Below are positions 21,731-33,768 of a DNA stretch of 64,000 nt, piece after piece. Origin of the DNA: Rhizoctonia solani (Eukaryota > Basidiomycota > Agaricomycetes > Cantharellales > Ceratobasidiaceae). Numbering within the stretch: the first letter of the stretch is position 1; the number at the start of each line of letters is the position of its first letter. Location of the stretch: contig NC_057371.1 of assembly GCF_016906535.1 (NCBI RefSeq), forward strand, positions 62,001 to 126,000, given 5' to 3'. Made by a program: the position numbers and the translations under genes. Below the pieces are notes generated by a model that made no database searches, had not been told where the DNA came from, and worked only from the letters and a program-made list of their open reading frames with translations.

Positions 21731-23253
21731 TGTTATGGATATGACATTTCTTCTTTAATCTGTACTTATTTTATTAATTACACTAGTAACCTCACAGTAA
21801 ATAAATGAGATAAAGATGCGAACTAAGGTTTTCAAGGTCCCTCTATCCAATAGTGACCTTTACAAAACCTACAAAGCTCAGGAATACCCTTAATATGCGA
21901 TGCCTTTTGCATATATGCTGTTTTCTCACTCATTTAAATATATATAAATTCAGCTGAGTAGATAAACAGTAACAAGTAATATTTCTCTTGTTTGTAGTAT
22001 TTATTATTCAAGATTCTATCTTGTGGCTACACACAGAAATATTCAGGGTCCCCCCTGTCGCATAGACAAGTGCTCCGGCGCTTAATCAGCCCTTAAGCGC
22101 CGATGCACTAAATGCGCCTTTTCTCCATCACCCGGGCATCCCACACTGCCGAATCGCTTGCGCTTAGGTGCGCATGTTTGTGCGCTCCAGAACGCTGGGT
22201 CAAACTCCCAAAACGGACAACATTTGGCAGAGTTATGCCCCATTTACTGTAAGTACCCAATGCAGAGGTATCCTACCTTTGGGACTGTTTGCTCCAAGGA
22301 TGAAACACTTAGCCTTGGGACATCTAAGGACCCACACAGGTAAATAATGCCTTGGGGCAAACATTGCCTTGGGGCAAATATTAGGATCTGTTCTTTGTTT
22401 ACCATGTACCAAAGTATTGGCTCCCTCAAGTGTTTCAGTTGCCACATATACCTCCTGTACCCCCTCTTGGTATCAATCATGTATATACTTGTTTGTGCGC
22501 CTTCTCAGGGTATAAAAGGACCCTGTGAAGACGCTTCTAATGCATCCATTTATCCACTCTTATATATTGACATATACGCTCAAGCCTTTAACAGCTTATC
22601 TGCGCATTTACTTTAGTGATTGACTCACTGTAAATAGCATAGGAGGTTATTCGGCGCACTAAGACCATAGGCCAGTCCCAACAGACACAGGGTAACCTAT
22701 TAGTGTACTTACTGCAACCCTGTGCCCCTTGACTGTCACAGTTGTTGAGTTCAACATTGAGTATAGTGCAACAATACTGTAAGGATTGTTGTGATTGAGT
22801 GATAGTGTTTCAATCCACCATACCCCTTATATTGTAGATAGCTTTATCTACAATATCTCATAAATCCTAGATATATTTTAGGTAAACCCCATAAGTCTTA
22901 AGTCTTACTTAAGCATATATAAGTCCTATACTTATTAGGCAAATCCTATAAATCCTGTACATTAGTCAGGTAACCCTCTTACTTAAGGTACTATCCTAGA
23001 GACCTTAAGTATACATACCCTTAGTCACTTAGGCTTAAGTAACATTAGTCTAAGGTACTATACATAACCAACCACCTGCACTTCATAGTTGCTAGACTAT
23101 TTGTTAGGAGTTGTTATTCCTGATAATCTAGCCTATATTGTGCATATATTCTGTGCATATATTCTGATTCTTAATACTAGTTCTTAGTTATTCTCATATA
23201 CATTTTGTATATAGTAATTCTTTCTTACTCCTGTACTTACACAACTCTTAACA
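21731..23253 (+). mobile_element. Gypsy LTR (1523 bp) fused to inverted internal sequence
   Basis: This is exactly the length of the two LTRs of the complete Gypsy element, begins TGTTATGG and ends CTCTTAACA, and differs from them at perhaps 15-20 positions, many of them C/T or G/A. The TATA box lies in a 20-bp palindrome at 22506-22525. Immediately after it, at 23254, internal pol sequence starts in the opposite orientation, so this is neither a normal 5' LTR nor a simple solo LTR. Confidence 0.9.
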
Positions 23254-26200
23254 GAAATCCACAGAGTAGAAAGGCTGGTGTCTGTTGTGTGGATGTATGC
23301 ACACCTGTGTTGTATGAGTGCACAAATCCTGATAGAAGCTTACTCCAATTGTCCTTAGCTGGGTTAGTGAATACTCTAATTGCTACTTCTGTGGTCTAAT
23401 TAAGTATTTCTGTTTGTCCATCACTCTGAGGATGATGTGCAGTGGTGAGCACTTGCCAAATTCCTAACATACTAACTAAGTGACCCCAAAAGGCTCCTGT
23501 CCATCTAGCATCTCTATCAGTGATTACTTGCCAAGGTAAACCATAGTGACACCATATGTGATCATGGAACAGTTGCGCTGTTTGTACTTCATCTATCTGA
23601 GTAGTACATGGGATGAAATGTCCATACTTAGTTAGTTTGTCCACAATAACTAGGATAGCGTTGTAGTTGTTACTTGGTGGAAGATCCATGATGAAGTCCA
23701 TTGATACTACTTCAAAGGGTTGCTGTGGAATAGGTAAAGGTTGAAGGAATCCTCTGGGTCCATGCTGTCAATGTCCTGCTTTCTGACAGATATCACAAGT
23801 GTATACATACTTCTGAATGCTTCTAGCCATCTTAGGCCAATAGTAAACAGAAGCAATTTGATGATATGTCTTAGCATAACCAGCATGTGCTCCTTGATTG
23901 AGGTTATCATGATTTTCCTTCAAAATATCTACTTGTAGATCCTTAGGTACACATAGCCAATACTTTTCCTGGGAATCTATAAAGTAGATCAATCCATTAT
24001 CTCCTATCTGATATTGATGAAAGGGTGGATTGAGTGGATTGTGGTGCAATTGGAACTCTTCCATCACTTGCTTAAAATGGGAGTCCTTCTTGTATGCTTC
24101 TATGAACCTTGTGATTTCTTCTGAGTTTATTGATATTTCCACAGAGTATGATGTAGTTGTTTGATAGGAGATAGCTTCTGCTGGTGTGGGTATCCACTTC
24201 TTGATGGGCTTCTGGTTATTTCCAATTTTGTAGCTCTGGGTGAATGTGCTTGCAACTCTAAGAAGTTTCTCTTCAAAACATTCATTTATCTCCTTATAGA
24301 GGTTTCTAAATGGGTCTTCCTCCATATTGAGCTTGAGTGGAGTTGATTGATCTGCCAGAGGGCTGGTATGATATGGGGTTCTCCTCCTAAGTCTTGGGAT
24401 GGGATCTGCATTGTCATGCACTCTTCCTGCGCGGTGCACAATCTGCATTCCTAGATAGGCTGAGAATACTAGGCCCCATGTCATGAGTCTTCTGTTGACA
24501 TTATTGTAAGTCTTGCTCCAAGTGAGAGCAGCATGATCTGTGATAGCAACAAATTCAGCTCCTTCCAAGTATACCTGAAATTTCACAAGTGCTTCCTTGA
24601 GGGCTAATGCCTTGCGCTCTGTTGGGGAGTAGTTTCTTTCTGCTTCTTTCAGAATCCTGGACCAATAAGCAATGACTTGCTCCACTTGTACAGTTGTTTC
24701 TTCAAAGTCTTGCTTATCCCATGTATCCCCCCCAGTCATGTTGTCTCTCTGCTTGGAAGCAGGAATTGTCATTCTAGGAACTGGGTTTCCTTTTTGATAT
24801 TCCCCCCTTAAGTACTTGTATGCCTTTGTCCCTTTTAAGTCTTTTATCTTGATGGATTGGACTTGCTGTAATATTCCTCCAAGGCCATAGTTGCATGCAT
24901 CTGTATATAATCTGTAGGGTTTTCCAATAATAGGATAAGCCATTACTGGAGCAGATGCAAGGGCCTCTTTAGCAAGTTCAAACGCCTGTTGTTCCTTTTC
25001 CTCCCAAGACCAAGCTGTTCCTTTCTTGAGAAGCTTAAACAAAGGCGCTACAATCCATGAGTAGAAGGGAATATAGCTAGAGAAATAAGTCATCATCCCT
25101 AGGAAAGTCTGTAAAGTAGGAACATTTTTAGGGGGTTCCAACTCTAAGATAGCGTCAACCTTTTCCTTATGGGTTGATAGACCTAATCTTGATACCTTCT
25201 GTCCTAGCAATAGTAGTGATTGGTATCCAATGTGGCATTTCTTTGGAGATAGGGTGATTTCAGCTTCTTCAATAGCTCCTAAGACTTGATCTAAGTGATT
25301 GCAATGGTCTTCAAACTCAACACTATAGATCACTATGTCATCAATATATACCAGGGCAAATTGCCATAGAAATCTTGAAAGTATCCTATTCATGACACAC
25401 TGGAATTCTGCTGGTCCATTCCTATATCCAAAAAGTAGTTTGGTAGGTTGCCAATGGCCATTGTGACATCTGAAAGCAAGTTTCTCTCTGTCTTCTTCCT
25501 TAATGGTTAGCTGAGTGAAACCAGCTAGCGCATCTAAGGTAGTAAGCCATTGAGATCCTTCCAAGGCATGCAAGATATCAGTTTGTTTTGGTAAGGGATA
25601 CTCATCTGGTACAGCTACTTCATTGAGATGTCTGTAATCCACACATAGTCTGGGTTTACTGTTGCAATAGACTACTATGACAGGAAATCCCCAAGCACTC
25701 TTGGATGGCTCAATGACTCCAAGTTTAAGCCATTCCTCAATCTGCTTGTCAATGACTTCTCTTTTAGCTGGAGAAGCATGGTAAGGGGTTAGAGATATTT
25801 CTTTAGTTCCTGGCCTTAGTCTAATTTCCAGTTGAGTGTTATGAGTACCAAGTCTACCATCTAATCCAAAGGCTAACTCATGCTTGCGCAAAACTTTTTC
25901 TAGCTTAGCCCTTTGATTAGGAGTGAGATGTTCTGAGAAATTAACTTCTTGAAGGAATCTATCTGAAGGGACAGGTTCTGGGTCAGGTACTTCAGCAGTC
26001 TTGGGTCCTCCTTCAGGAGACTTCATTAATTTCTCTTCTTGTGCAGTAGGTTTTTCTTCAGCTTTCCTCTGCACCATGGCTTGTACTAAGGTAGCATACT
26101 TGATAATGCTGTCTTTTTCTTCCTTAGTAATGTCCTTTTCCTTTGCAAGGTATTTGTTGGGATCATGCAGATATCCAAGAATTTCTCCTCCTTGCAATCT

Positions 26201-28027
26201 TAAAGGATGTTCTGACAGGTTAGAAACCTGAATCTTAGGATTGTTTCTATCTATCAGGCAGTCTGTTATTGCAAACAGATGTTCTTCTTGTCAATGGGAA
26301 TTGAAAGATCTGTCCATAAAACCAGAGGCTTGACCTTCCTTCCATATGGTCTTGACTTTGATGAGCTTGATGGTATGTGCTGGGATAGTAACTGTTTCAT
26401 AGACTTTTACTTTGACAGTATTGGGAGGTAATTTCCTATGTTGGAGTTGCTTCTTGTAGGCTTTCTTAGAGATCTTGATTTTCTCAGAATTCTTGATGAA
26501 TCCTTGCGCAACTTCAACCATGAAAGTATTTCCTTGTTGGTCAATTCTTGGGCTGGAATCTGATTCTTCCACAGGAATAGAACATCATGTATCCCCAAAA
26601 ACTATCCTTGTTCCATCTCCATTCCTAACTAATGATAGTTGATACTGAGATGCAAAGTCTGTTCCTGAGATAAAAGGTGTGTTGTTGTACTCCACTGTAA
26701 GGTGGGTACTCACTAGTGAAAACGGGCGCTTAAGGCCGTAACTAGTACAAGACACTGCTGACTAATCTACTACCTAGGCTACTACTAAACTAACCGCTTA
26801 AGGTGGGGCTACTGGGTTGGCGGTGATGACAAAGGGGGCAGAGCCCTGGAGGTGTGGTAAGTTAAGTAAAGGGGGTTAACTTGTCTGACTACTGGCAACT
26901 AGCAACTTAGCTAGTTTTCTGAGATCCTCCTCAAATGAGTATGAGACAAGGTATAATCAACTTGGGGTTTCCAAGTGATTTTCCTGCTGTATATATAGAC
27001 AAGCATGCACTATTTACATGGTCTGTGCACGTGAGAAAAGAAGTACATATGACAAATGGGAAGCGTGCTGCGGGCTGCACAGAAGCGTGGATTTCCCCTA
27101 AGCGCCCTTGGCATGGCATCTTGGCACAGCATCTTGGCATAATAAGCGCCAAGATCACGTGATCAAAAAAGTAAAGATAAAGAGTCCGTAAAAAATAGTA
27201 GAAATATCCGAAAAATTGTACAAATCCAATGGTATAGTTTAGGAGGTTGTAACACATGTTCATGTTAGGAACTATGTAGGCTTCTACAATCATTTTAACT
27301 AATCCTTGTTCAGTATCAAAGATGATAGGAAGGGAAATATACTGTGATAAGCTACTATTCCCAGTAACTTGAATTAACTTGAGTTTTTGTCCAATGCGCA
27401 CTCTAGGTGATGGATCTAGAGTTTTAAGTATTGACTCATTAATGAGAGTGATCTCTGATCCTGAGTCAAAGGTGATGCGCTTCTTAGGTCCATTACTTGT
27501 CTGAAGCCAACCTTTGATGATGGTGGCTTTGGATCCAAAGAAAGCAATTCCTGGTGGTCTTGACATTAATTGCTTGAGAGTTATTTCTTCGCCATTCTTG
27601 GCAATAGCTGTATGACTACTAGCCATTTTCAGTTTCTTATTAAGGCTCTTCCTAGTGGGGAGCTTGGGTTGTACATATCCAGAAAATACAGATGAATCAG
27701 ATTCCTTACTGCCCTGGTCAGCAGAGTTAGTACCCTGACTGACAGTGGTCCCCTCCAGACCATGCTGTTCCTCCTGGGATCCAGAGCTGGGCTTAGCACT
27801 GGAGGTAGAGACAGCTAATGACTGAAGGGGCTTATGAAAATCCTGCTCTTCCTCAGAAACAGACTCTTCTCCTTCAGTGTCATATTCTGTTTCATCAAGG
27901 TAGGCTTCATCACAGAGATCTTCATAAGCTTCCTGGGCTTCCCATTTATCATCATCTGCTTGTGCCATATGTGATTGCACAAATCTGGAATTCTTTTTGG
28001 CATGCTTACAGTCTCTATCCCAGTGCA
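23254..28027 (-). pseudogene. Inverted, truncated Gypsy gag-pol fragment
   Basis: Read on minus, this matches 40766-44962 of the complete Gypsy element: CCHC knuckle, protease (DSGSEITLI), reverse transcriptase (YIDDIVIYS), RNase H (TDACNYGLGG) and integrase (HHCC and the second Asp; cut off after HPQSDGQTEILN). Frame breaks and a nested solo LTR interrupt it. Against the young copy many Arg codons are changed (VVYRNSK to VVYCNSK, DYRRLNE to DYRHLNE, EFQRVMN to EFQCVMN, GIRRALTT to GIWQVLTT), all explained by CpG transitions. It has no LTR of its own on the gag side. Confidence 0.9.
26683..27254 (+). mobile_element. Solo LTR (572 bp) of another family, nested
   Basis: Starts TGTTGTACTCC and ends GGTTGTAACA, interrupting the protease/Gag part of the inverted Gypsy fragment. 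Flanks are TGTGT (26678-26682) and CATGT (27255-27259). The uninterrupted homologous sequence has TGTGT followed by TCATG, so a 5-bp duplication with two later changes fits. A TATATATA word lies near 26988. Diverged relatives of this LTR lie at about 32820-33065 and 59325-59436. Confidence 0.8.
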
Positions 28028-29002
28028 AACTGGAGTAAGCATACTTGCTCTTTCTAAATATGGGCATGAGCATTACTATATTTGGAAACTGGCAGTGCTA
28101 TAAGACCTTTTATCCTTTATTTCCTCATTGCACTTGCATATATACACATCTAATTATGCAAAGTGGTCATACTATTATTTCTATGATTTATAGTATTTTT
28201 GTATCATACATTCATATGTAGGAACAGTACTTACAGGCCATAGAACAAGTGCAGGTAAGCATGCAAGCGCCAGCGCTTAGTAATTGCAAATAAGCACCAA
28301 TGGTTGGCGGGGCATGCCAATGCCAATATCTTGGCGGGAAATAGGCATATTACTATGCAGACAAATACAAATAGGTTGGAGGCTCTGGCATCTCTGTTCC
28401 CAAAAAGGAATTGTCTGATTCTGAGCCAAATTGATGGAGATACTAACCGTTTAAGTTTCTAGCTTTTTCTATGAGATCCTACCTTGCTTCAAGATTATTT
28501 TTAGCATTCACACTAATGTAATTAAGTCATGTATGCTCTAGAACATTCTATAAATAGTCTTGGGTCTATCTCACTAGGACTTATTGGGACTAATTTGTCT
28601 TGATGTATCAAATAGCTCAGACTGTACCTCTCATGTAACTTCCTCTTTTGTACATCATGTATATATGTTGTAGACACATCCAATACCAGGGAATTTATTC
28701 CTATATTCTCAAATTTAAACAAAGTTAAATGGACAACATTTTTGATCATGTGACCTTGGCGCTTATACCACACACTAAGTGCTGAGCCACGTCCCCACCT
28801 GCGCTTACTCATCATACATAGCCACCTCCACCTGATGACATCACTATGACATGTCAGTGACATGTATGTATGAGTAAGGCTGCTTGCAGAGCAGGGTTCT
28901 TATTTGATACAGTATTGCATATAGATGTATTTGTAAATAGTTAGCTCCTGTAATATGTAAGGAGGCCAACCAACCATGGCAACACCCAGGTTGATTACCT
29001 CT
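28028..29002. other. Unresolved AT-rich region, possible old LTR or gene remnant
   Basis: No supported coding frame. The first bases (AACTGGAGTAAGC) could be the duplicated target and the continuation of the split Plavaka gene. On the minus strand, a TATTTATAGAATG word (near 28550) and a TGACATGTCA/TGATGTCA-rich end (near 28840-28870) are compatible with an old reverse LTR, but I could not define ends or a target duplication. Confidence 0.3.
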
Positions 29003-29882
29003 TGTTGCAATCTCCACACTGTACAAGGCCTTAGGCTGGTAATTACTTAGTCACACACCTTAAGTGTTGTTCTTGCTGTACATACAAAGCTTGCCACCGC
29101 CTTATAGCGCATGGTCATTGTAGATAGTTAGCTTGTTGTTGTAGGTAGCACCTCCACTGCCTTAAGCGGTTCTCACTTAGTTACATACAGCCACAAGCAC
29201 CCGCTGCCTCAACACCCCTTAAGGATGTCTAGGACAATATAGTTATTTGTTCTCCCTCTGGGGTATATAAAGCCCCTGAGGGAGACCTTTTGAATACATC
29301 CTCCTTTCATCCTCCTTTTATCCTTCTCTTAACCTTCTTTTCATCCCATTCTTACCCCTTGTGTGAACTTGAAGATTTATTAGATCTTCTTAACTTAGTT
29401 TAGAGTGTCTTATTTTGCTTTCTTAGCCTCTTAAGCTCACTGAACTTAACCTGTAAGGTATCTTGGCGCATATAGCCTCTAGCAAGGTCCCAACAGATAC
29501 TGGGTAGCTAGGAAAGGCTCTAGGGCGACCCTGAACCTCTTGAGTAAGTCAGTTGGGAGAGTTTAAGGCCTTGAGAGCAGCATATACACCTTAGCTGAGT
29601 GCAATCTCAGTCCAATAAATTGATATTAACTCTAGATGAATTACAGTAAGTAACTAAGACCAAGTACTAACTTTCATACTATAGGTATAAGCATAACCAA
29701 CCACCTGCATCTGCAGTAATTGCTTGATTACTTGTTAAGTGTAGGGATCACCCTGATTACTAACCTAATTTACCCTTATATAGCTAGTCTATTGCCTTTT
29801 ATATCTATAGATAACTGATCTATTAATAACTTTATTATATTCTGTATATAATTACATAGTCATAAAACCCTACTCCACAACA
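29003..29882 (+). mobile_element. LTR (about 880 bp), related but distinct family
   Basis: Begins TGTTGCAATCTCCAC and ends CTCCACAACA. Its layout parallels the Gypsy LTR: a TATA box inside an 8-bp inverted repeat (29256-29280), then a block with CCCAACAGATACTGGGTAGC similar to the Gypsy LTR word CCCAACAGACACAGGGTAAC, then a shared CATAACCAACCACCTGCA word. Flanking 5-mers (CCTCT and AAGCT) do not match, so it may be one LTR of a broken element or a diverged solo LTR. Confidence 0.65.
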
Positions 29883-29888
29883 AAGCTC

Positions 29889-31990
29889 ATGCCCATTGAA
29901 TGTGGTACAGAATTGGAACAGAATCATCCAGCAGAATTTTTGACAATGATGCATGAGTCAAACAGCCCTCAACTGATGAAGCACTCCAGCAACCTTGAGC
30001 TATTCTTGGCTGTCTGGAAACTAAGGAAGCTCCTCAAGTCAGGCACCATTAATGAAGAGAAATTCCTACAAGATTGTTGCATGCTACTAGGTGGATTGGA
30101 AGACAGAACCAATTGGGCAACACGCAATCTGACTTGCAACCATGAGCTTATGGATGCCATCTTGGATTTGTTGGCTCATGTGCATATAGCAGCAACATTT
30201 CCAGCAGGCTCATGGATGAGACTAACAACTGGCTGTCTGTACATGGTATGTACCAGACCTTTGCAAATACCAGGAAGTACTGAGCAGCTTCACAGGTGGC
30301 TGCTGGCCTTGTTCATGAGATGCTGGCACAGGTGGACCTGTTGACTGAGGGGATGAGTGATGTTCCCAAGGATGATTTGACTCTCCTCCCAAGGTCCTGC
30401 CAAATGTCCAAGCTCAAGGTGACTAAAGGTGGTCAGAAAAGGCAAGCACATGCATGGGATGCTCTACCTGGTGGGCGCTCAGGGGCACTCAAAAGAGTGC
30501 ACACATGCCCAACAAACTTTGTTACCCACTTGAATCCACAGAAGGATAACCCATGAACTTTTCCAGATATGGTAGGCCAATTTGATCTCTGAGTGCAAGT
30601 GTGAATCTACAGTTTGGTTTCAGGTGATTCTCCCATCTTGCCTTGGATCCAAGATTGTAGAGGAGGAGTTGAAGCTGATGCAAACAGTGATAACTCATGT
30701 AAGTTCTCCATATACATGATCCATCACCAATGTTTTTTCTCATAATCAGATCTTCCAGATGATCAACATGATCACAACCAAGGATGAGCTCACTCTATCT
30801 ACCAAGGGAACCTCAGAAACAATAGAGAATATCACTGATCATCCAGCAGGAGTTATAGCCCAGTTTCTTTTGAAGAAACATGGAGATGAGCCCAATGCCA
30901 GAGGATATGAACACAAGGTTAGTGTCTGTGGTGTGATACACTGTTTTGGAAACTTGAAGAAGGGCATTATGATTGGATGATCTTGATACTAGGTGATGCA
31001 AAGGGTGTGGTCCAGTTGGGAGACTCTTCACACAGATCTCCAGAAGCACAAAATGCTTGAATTTGAAGATGCAAGCCAAGAGAAATATCAACAGCTGCTC
31101 AACAGTAGCAAGGCATGGTGAACATTCATGAGGCTGTTTGGGGTCAAATGTTTGCATACAAAGTTTGAGCAGCTAGTGCCAAAGGAGTTTGGAGACTGCC
31201 AAGAGAGTGGAACACTGGGTGTATCAAGTCAGGTAAGCAACAACCAAACCAAAATTTCTCATCTCAATTGAATGTTGGGAGATAAAAGAAAAATGACATA
31301 CATTGCATGTAGTTGAATCCAGTGCAAGCTGCCCTGGAAATGTCAACTCCAGCCAAGCATGGGGCAGAAAGCAATCATTCTAATTGAGCACAGAAGCAAC
31401 AAAGACTAAGGCCTAAAAAGACCCCTGGTGTTGTTGCTGTTAGGCAGGATACCTTTGCAGCAAATCTTCAGGAAAGTGATGTGGATGACATGGAGGATAC
31501 CTCTTACCATCAGGAATCCAATCATGGGCGTGCAACAATGCCAAGCCTTGAAGATCATAGTGGTGACCAGGGGCAAGTTACTGGATGTCATGGTGGACAT
31601 GATCAAATAGAAGATGTGGAGGTGGACCATGATATTGAGGGGGTTCACACACACCAAGATGCAAGTGAGGATGGAGGTGATAATGAAGCTGATGGTGAGT
31701 CCTTTATGCAAGATTCATGGCATTTGAACATTAAATCAGAATATTAATGACATTTGGAACTCCATCAGCAAGACTCCAGCAAGGTGGTGATTGGGAACTA
31801 GACAAATCCATCCTGAAAGTCATTGCCAGTGCAGAGTCAATGACAAAAGAAGAAAGCAGAGGCTTGGCTGAACTCCTGGATCAAATCACAGCAAGTCATA
31901 GAGATGGAGACATGCAATACTTGGTGGATGCATTACTAGCAAAAGGAAAGGTAAGTGAGATGCCAAGGGGAGGAAAGCAAAAATCAAGAT
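29889..31990 (+). pseudogene. Unknown multi-exon gene with TGA stops
   Basis: Begins MPIECGTELEQNHPAEF right after the LTR. Exons join through GT-AG introns: 29889-30245, about 30296-30572, about 30625-30699, about 30750-30918, about 31005-31232, about 31312-31740 and a last part to about 31950. The translation is open except for TGA at 30554, 31119 and 31385 (each restorable as CGA) and a terminator near 31747 that may be intronic. The protein is helical and acidic near the end (VDHDIEGVHTHQDASEDGG). A central basic word is KGGQKRQAHAWDALPGGRSG. No domain is recognised. The splice pattern and type of damage resemble the Ulp1-like gene at 3944-8842, so a transposon accessory gene is possible. 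Confidence 0.5.
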
Positions 31991-32039
31991 GACCTGTTGA
32001 CAGCATGTATCAACCAAACTAAAGAAGGTGGTAAGTGTG

Positions 32040-32570
32040 ACAGAAGAGGTCATGTTGCAAGGCTGATACTCACATCTTAGCATGAGCATCAAAATAACTT
32101 GGTCAGTGAAGATGAGGATAGGGGGGATGGTCAGGGAAGCGCAGCTGAGGAGGAGGAATGGGAGGAAGGTCACACAGAAGAGGCATGAATAACCAGACAT
32201 GTTATGGGTTCTGACAGAGGACATAAGGTAATGCATGGACACTGCATGGACATGATATTGTGAATGCTTGGTCCTCAGGATCCATAGCAAGCATGCATAA
32301 CAATATATCTCAGGCCACAGTAAGGGTATGAAGTTGGGACTTGTTGCCAATGTGACTATATGACTATGAGGAGGCTGTGTACAAGATATGCAGGGAAAAA
32401 GAAAAGGTTGAGTGGACTGGTTGGCAAACAGTCCTCAGGGTCCATGGTAAGCAGGCATGGTAATTTATCTCAGGCCACAGTGAGGGTATAAAGTTGCAAC
32501 TTGTTGCCAACATGCTTATATTACTATGATCAGAGTGTGTACCAATCATTAAGGAAAAATGGCAAGGTCA
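32040..32570. repeat. Diverged tandem duplication, unit about 155 bp
   Basis: Positions 32278-32400 resemble 32434-32555, sharing ATTTATCTCAGGCCACAGT-like and ACTTGTTGCCAA words. The copies differ at many sites, so the duplication is old. No gene is seen. Confidence 0.65.
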
Positions 32571-32819
32571 ACTGGAACCAGTCAGCAACTGGTCCTTCAG
32601 GCTGCACTCATAAAATTAACAAAAATTGATTATTTTTGACCTTAACAGAATTGCACCAGAATTTCAGGGTGGGTGCGCATGGGATGAGATACCATACTGA
32701 GAAAGTTCCATGCACTTTGGACTGCAGGAAAAAGCAGAACCCTGATTTTTCTGACAAAGTCCAAGGGATTTTTCATATTATAACCCAAGCTACTACTGAA
32801 CTACTGAGACCTGTCTGTG

Positions 32820-33065
32820 ATGGTAGACAAGGTAAAATTGACTTGTGGTGTCCAAGCAATTCTCCTGTGGTTAATATACACAAGAGAACACTATTTACAA
32901 ATTGATAAGGTGTGTGAAAGGAAGTAGAGGTTTGGAAATAAGAACCATGCTGCAGACTGCACAGAAGTGTCTTTGTTATGTACACATTCTTGGTACAGTG
33001 TCTTGGCAGTTCTTGGCACAAAATCTTGGCATGATAAGCACCAAGACCACATAAAGCTATGCCTT
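32820..33065 (+). mobile_element. Diverged remnant of the 572-bp LTR family
   Basis: The order of words matches 26950-27165: a TAGACAAGGTA start, ATTTTCCTGCTGTATATA-like, CACTATTTACA, GCTGCAGACTGCACAGAAG, and TCTTGGCA repeats followed by ATAAGC-CCAAGA. Similarity fades on both sides. It is an old, partly deleted copy. Confidence 0.55.
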
Positions 33066-33768
33066 ATAAGAGTTAGCCTCTAGTGCTATGAATATCCTTT
33101 TGCCACTGAGAATCATAAGAGAAGGACTGAAACAGGTAGTACCCATAGCAGGGCTTAGACCACAACTCCCAGTTACTGAGGATAGTAGCTTCTGGAAAAG
33201 CATAATGCTGACTTAAGTACTATTGTCTGATCAGTCCTAACATATTGAGTCTTTTCTTTAAGAAAGCTGTATCTCCCTTAATACCTGATGTATTTACATA
33301 ATCAAAAATAGTTGAATGTACAGAAAGATTCAGCAAATCTTACTACATGATTTATAAGTACTCATTAACTATGTTTTAAGGTCAATTCCTGTTTGCTTAC
33401 TGTGCCCTTCCTTACTATAGTATTCTGTTCTGTAATAGAGAACACATCATGAGTGGTGACACATGGTCTAAACCTGGTACAAGTGGTTACATGCTGGCCA
33501 AAGCCCAAATTGTGGGCTGAAGGTGTGATCATGGGTTGTCTGTAGAAGATCATTAGGGCTCTATGGCTCAGTGGTTAAGCAGGTTTGGTCTCAGCTGGTT
33601 GTATTTTCCTCATTTTATAAAGTTTTGGAGACACCAGCAGTAATGGCACCATCAGAGAGAATGCTGATGACTAATCAACCCTGAGATTTAAATTCTGATA
33701 GGAAACCAATGCATTTGCTATCGAATGGTATATATATCACGTGATTCTAACAGGTTGTGATGTCTGGG
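33066..33768. other. Non-coding region, no gene seen
   Basis: AT-rich. It contains a tRNA-like A-box word (TGGCTCAGTGGTTAAG, near 33563) without a matching B box, possibly a worn SINE. Otherwise featureless. Confidence 0.35.

Noticed and set aside
21731..23253. Simple solo LTR
   Set aside because: The two flanks (GACTG and GAAAT) do not match and the right flank is inverted pol s sequence of the same family, so a rearranged unit explains it better.
33555..33630. tRNA gene
   Set aside because: A good A-box word is present, but there is no B box and no cloverleaf with a paired acceptor stem.
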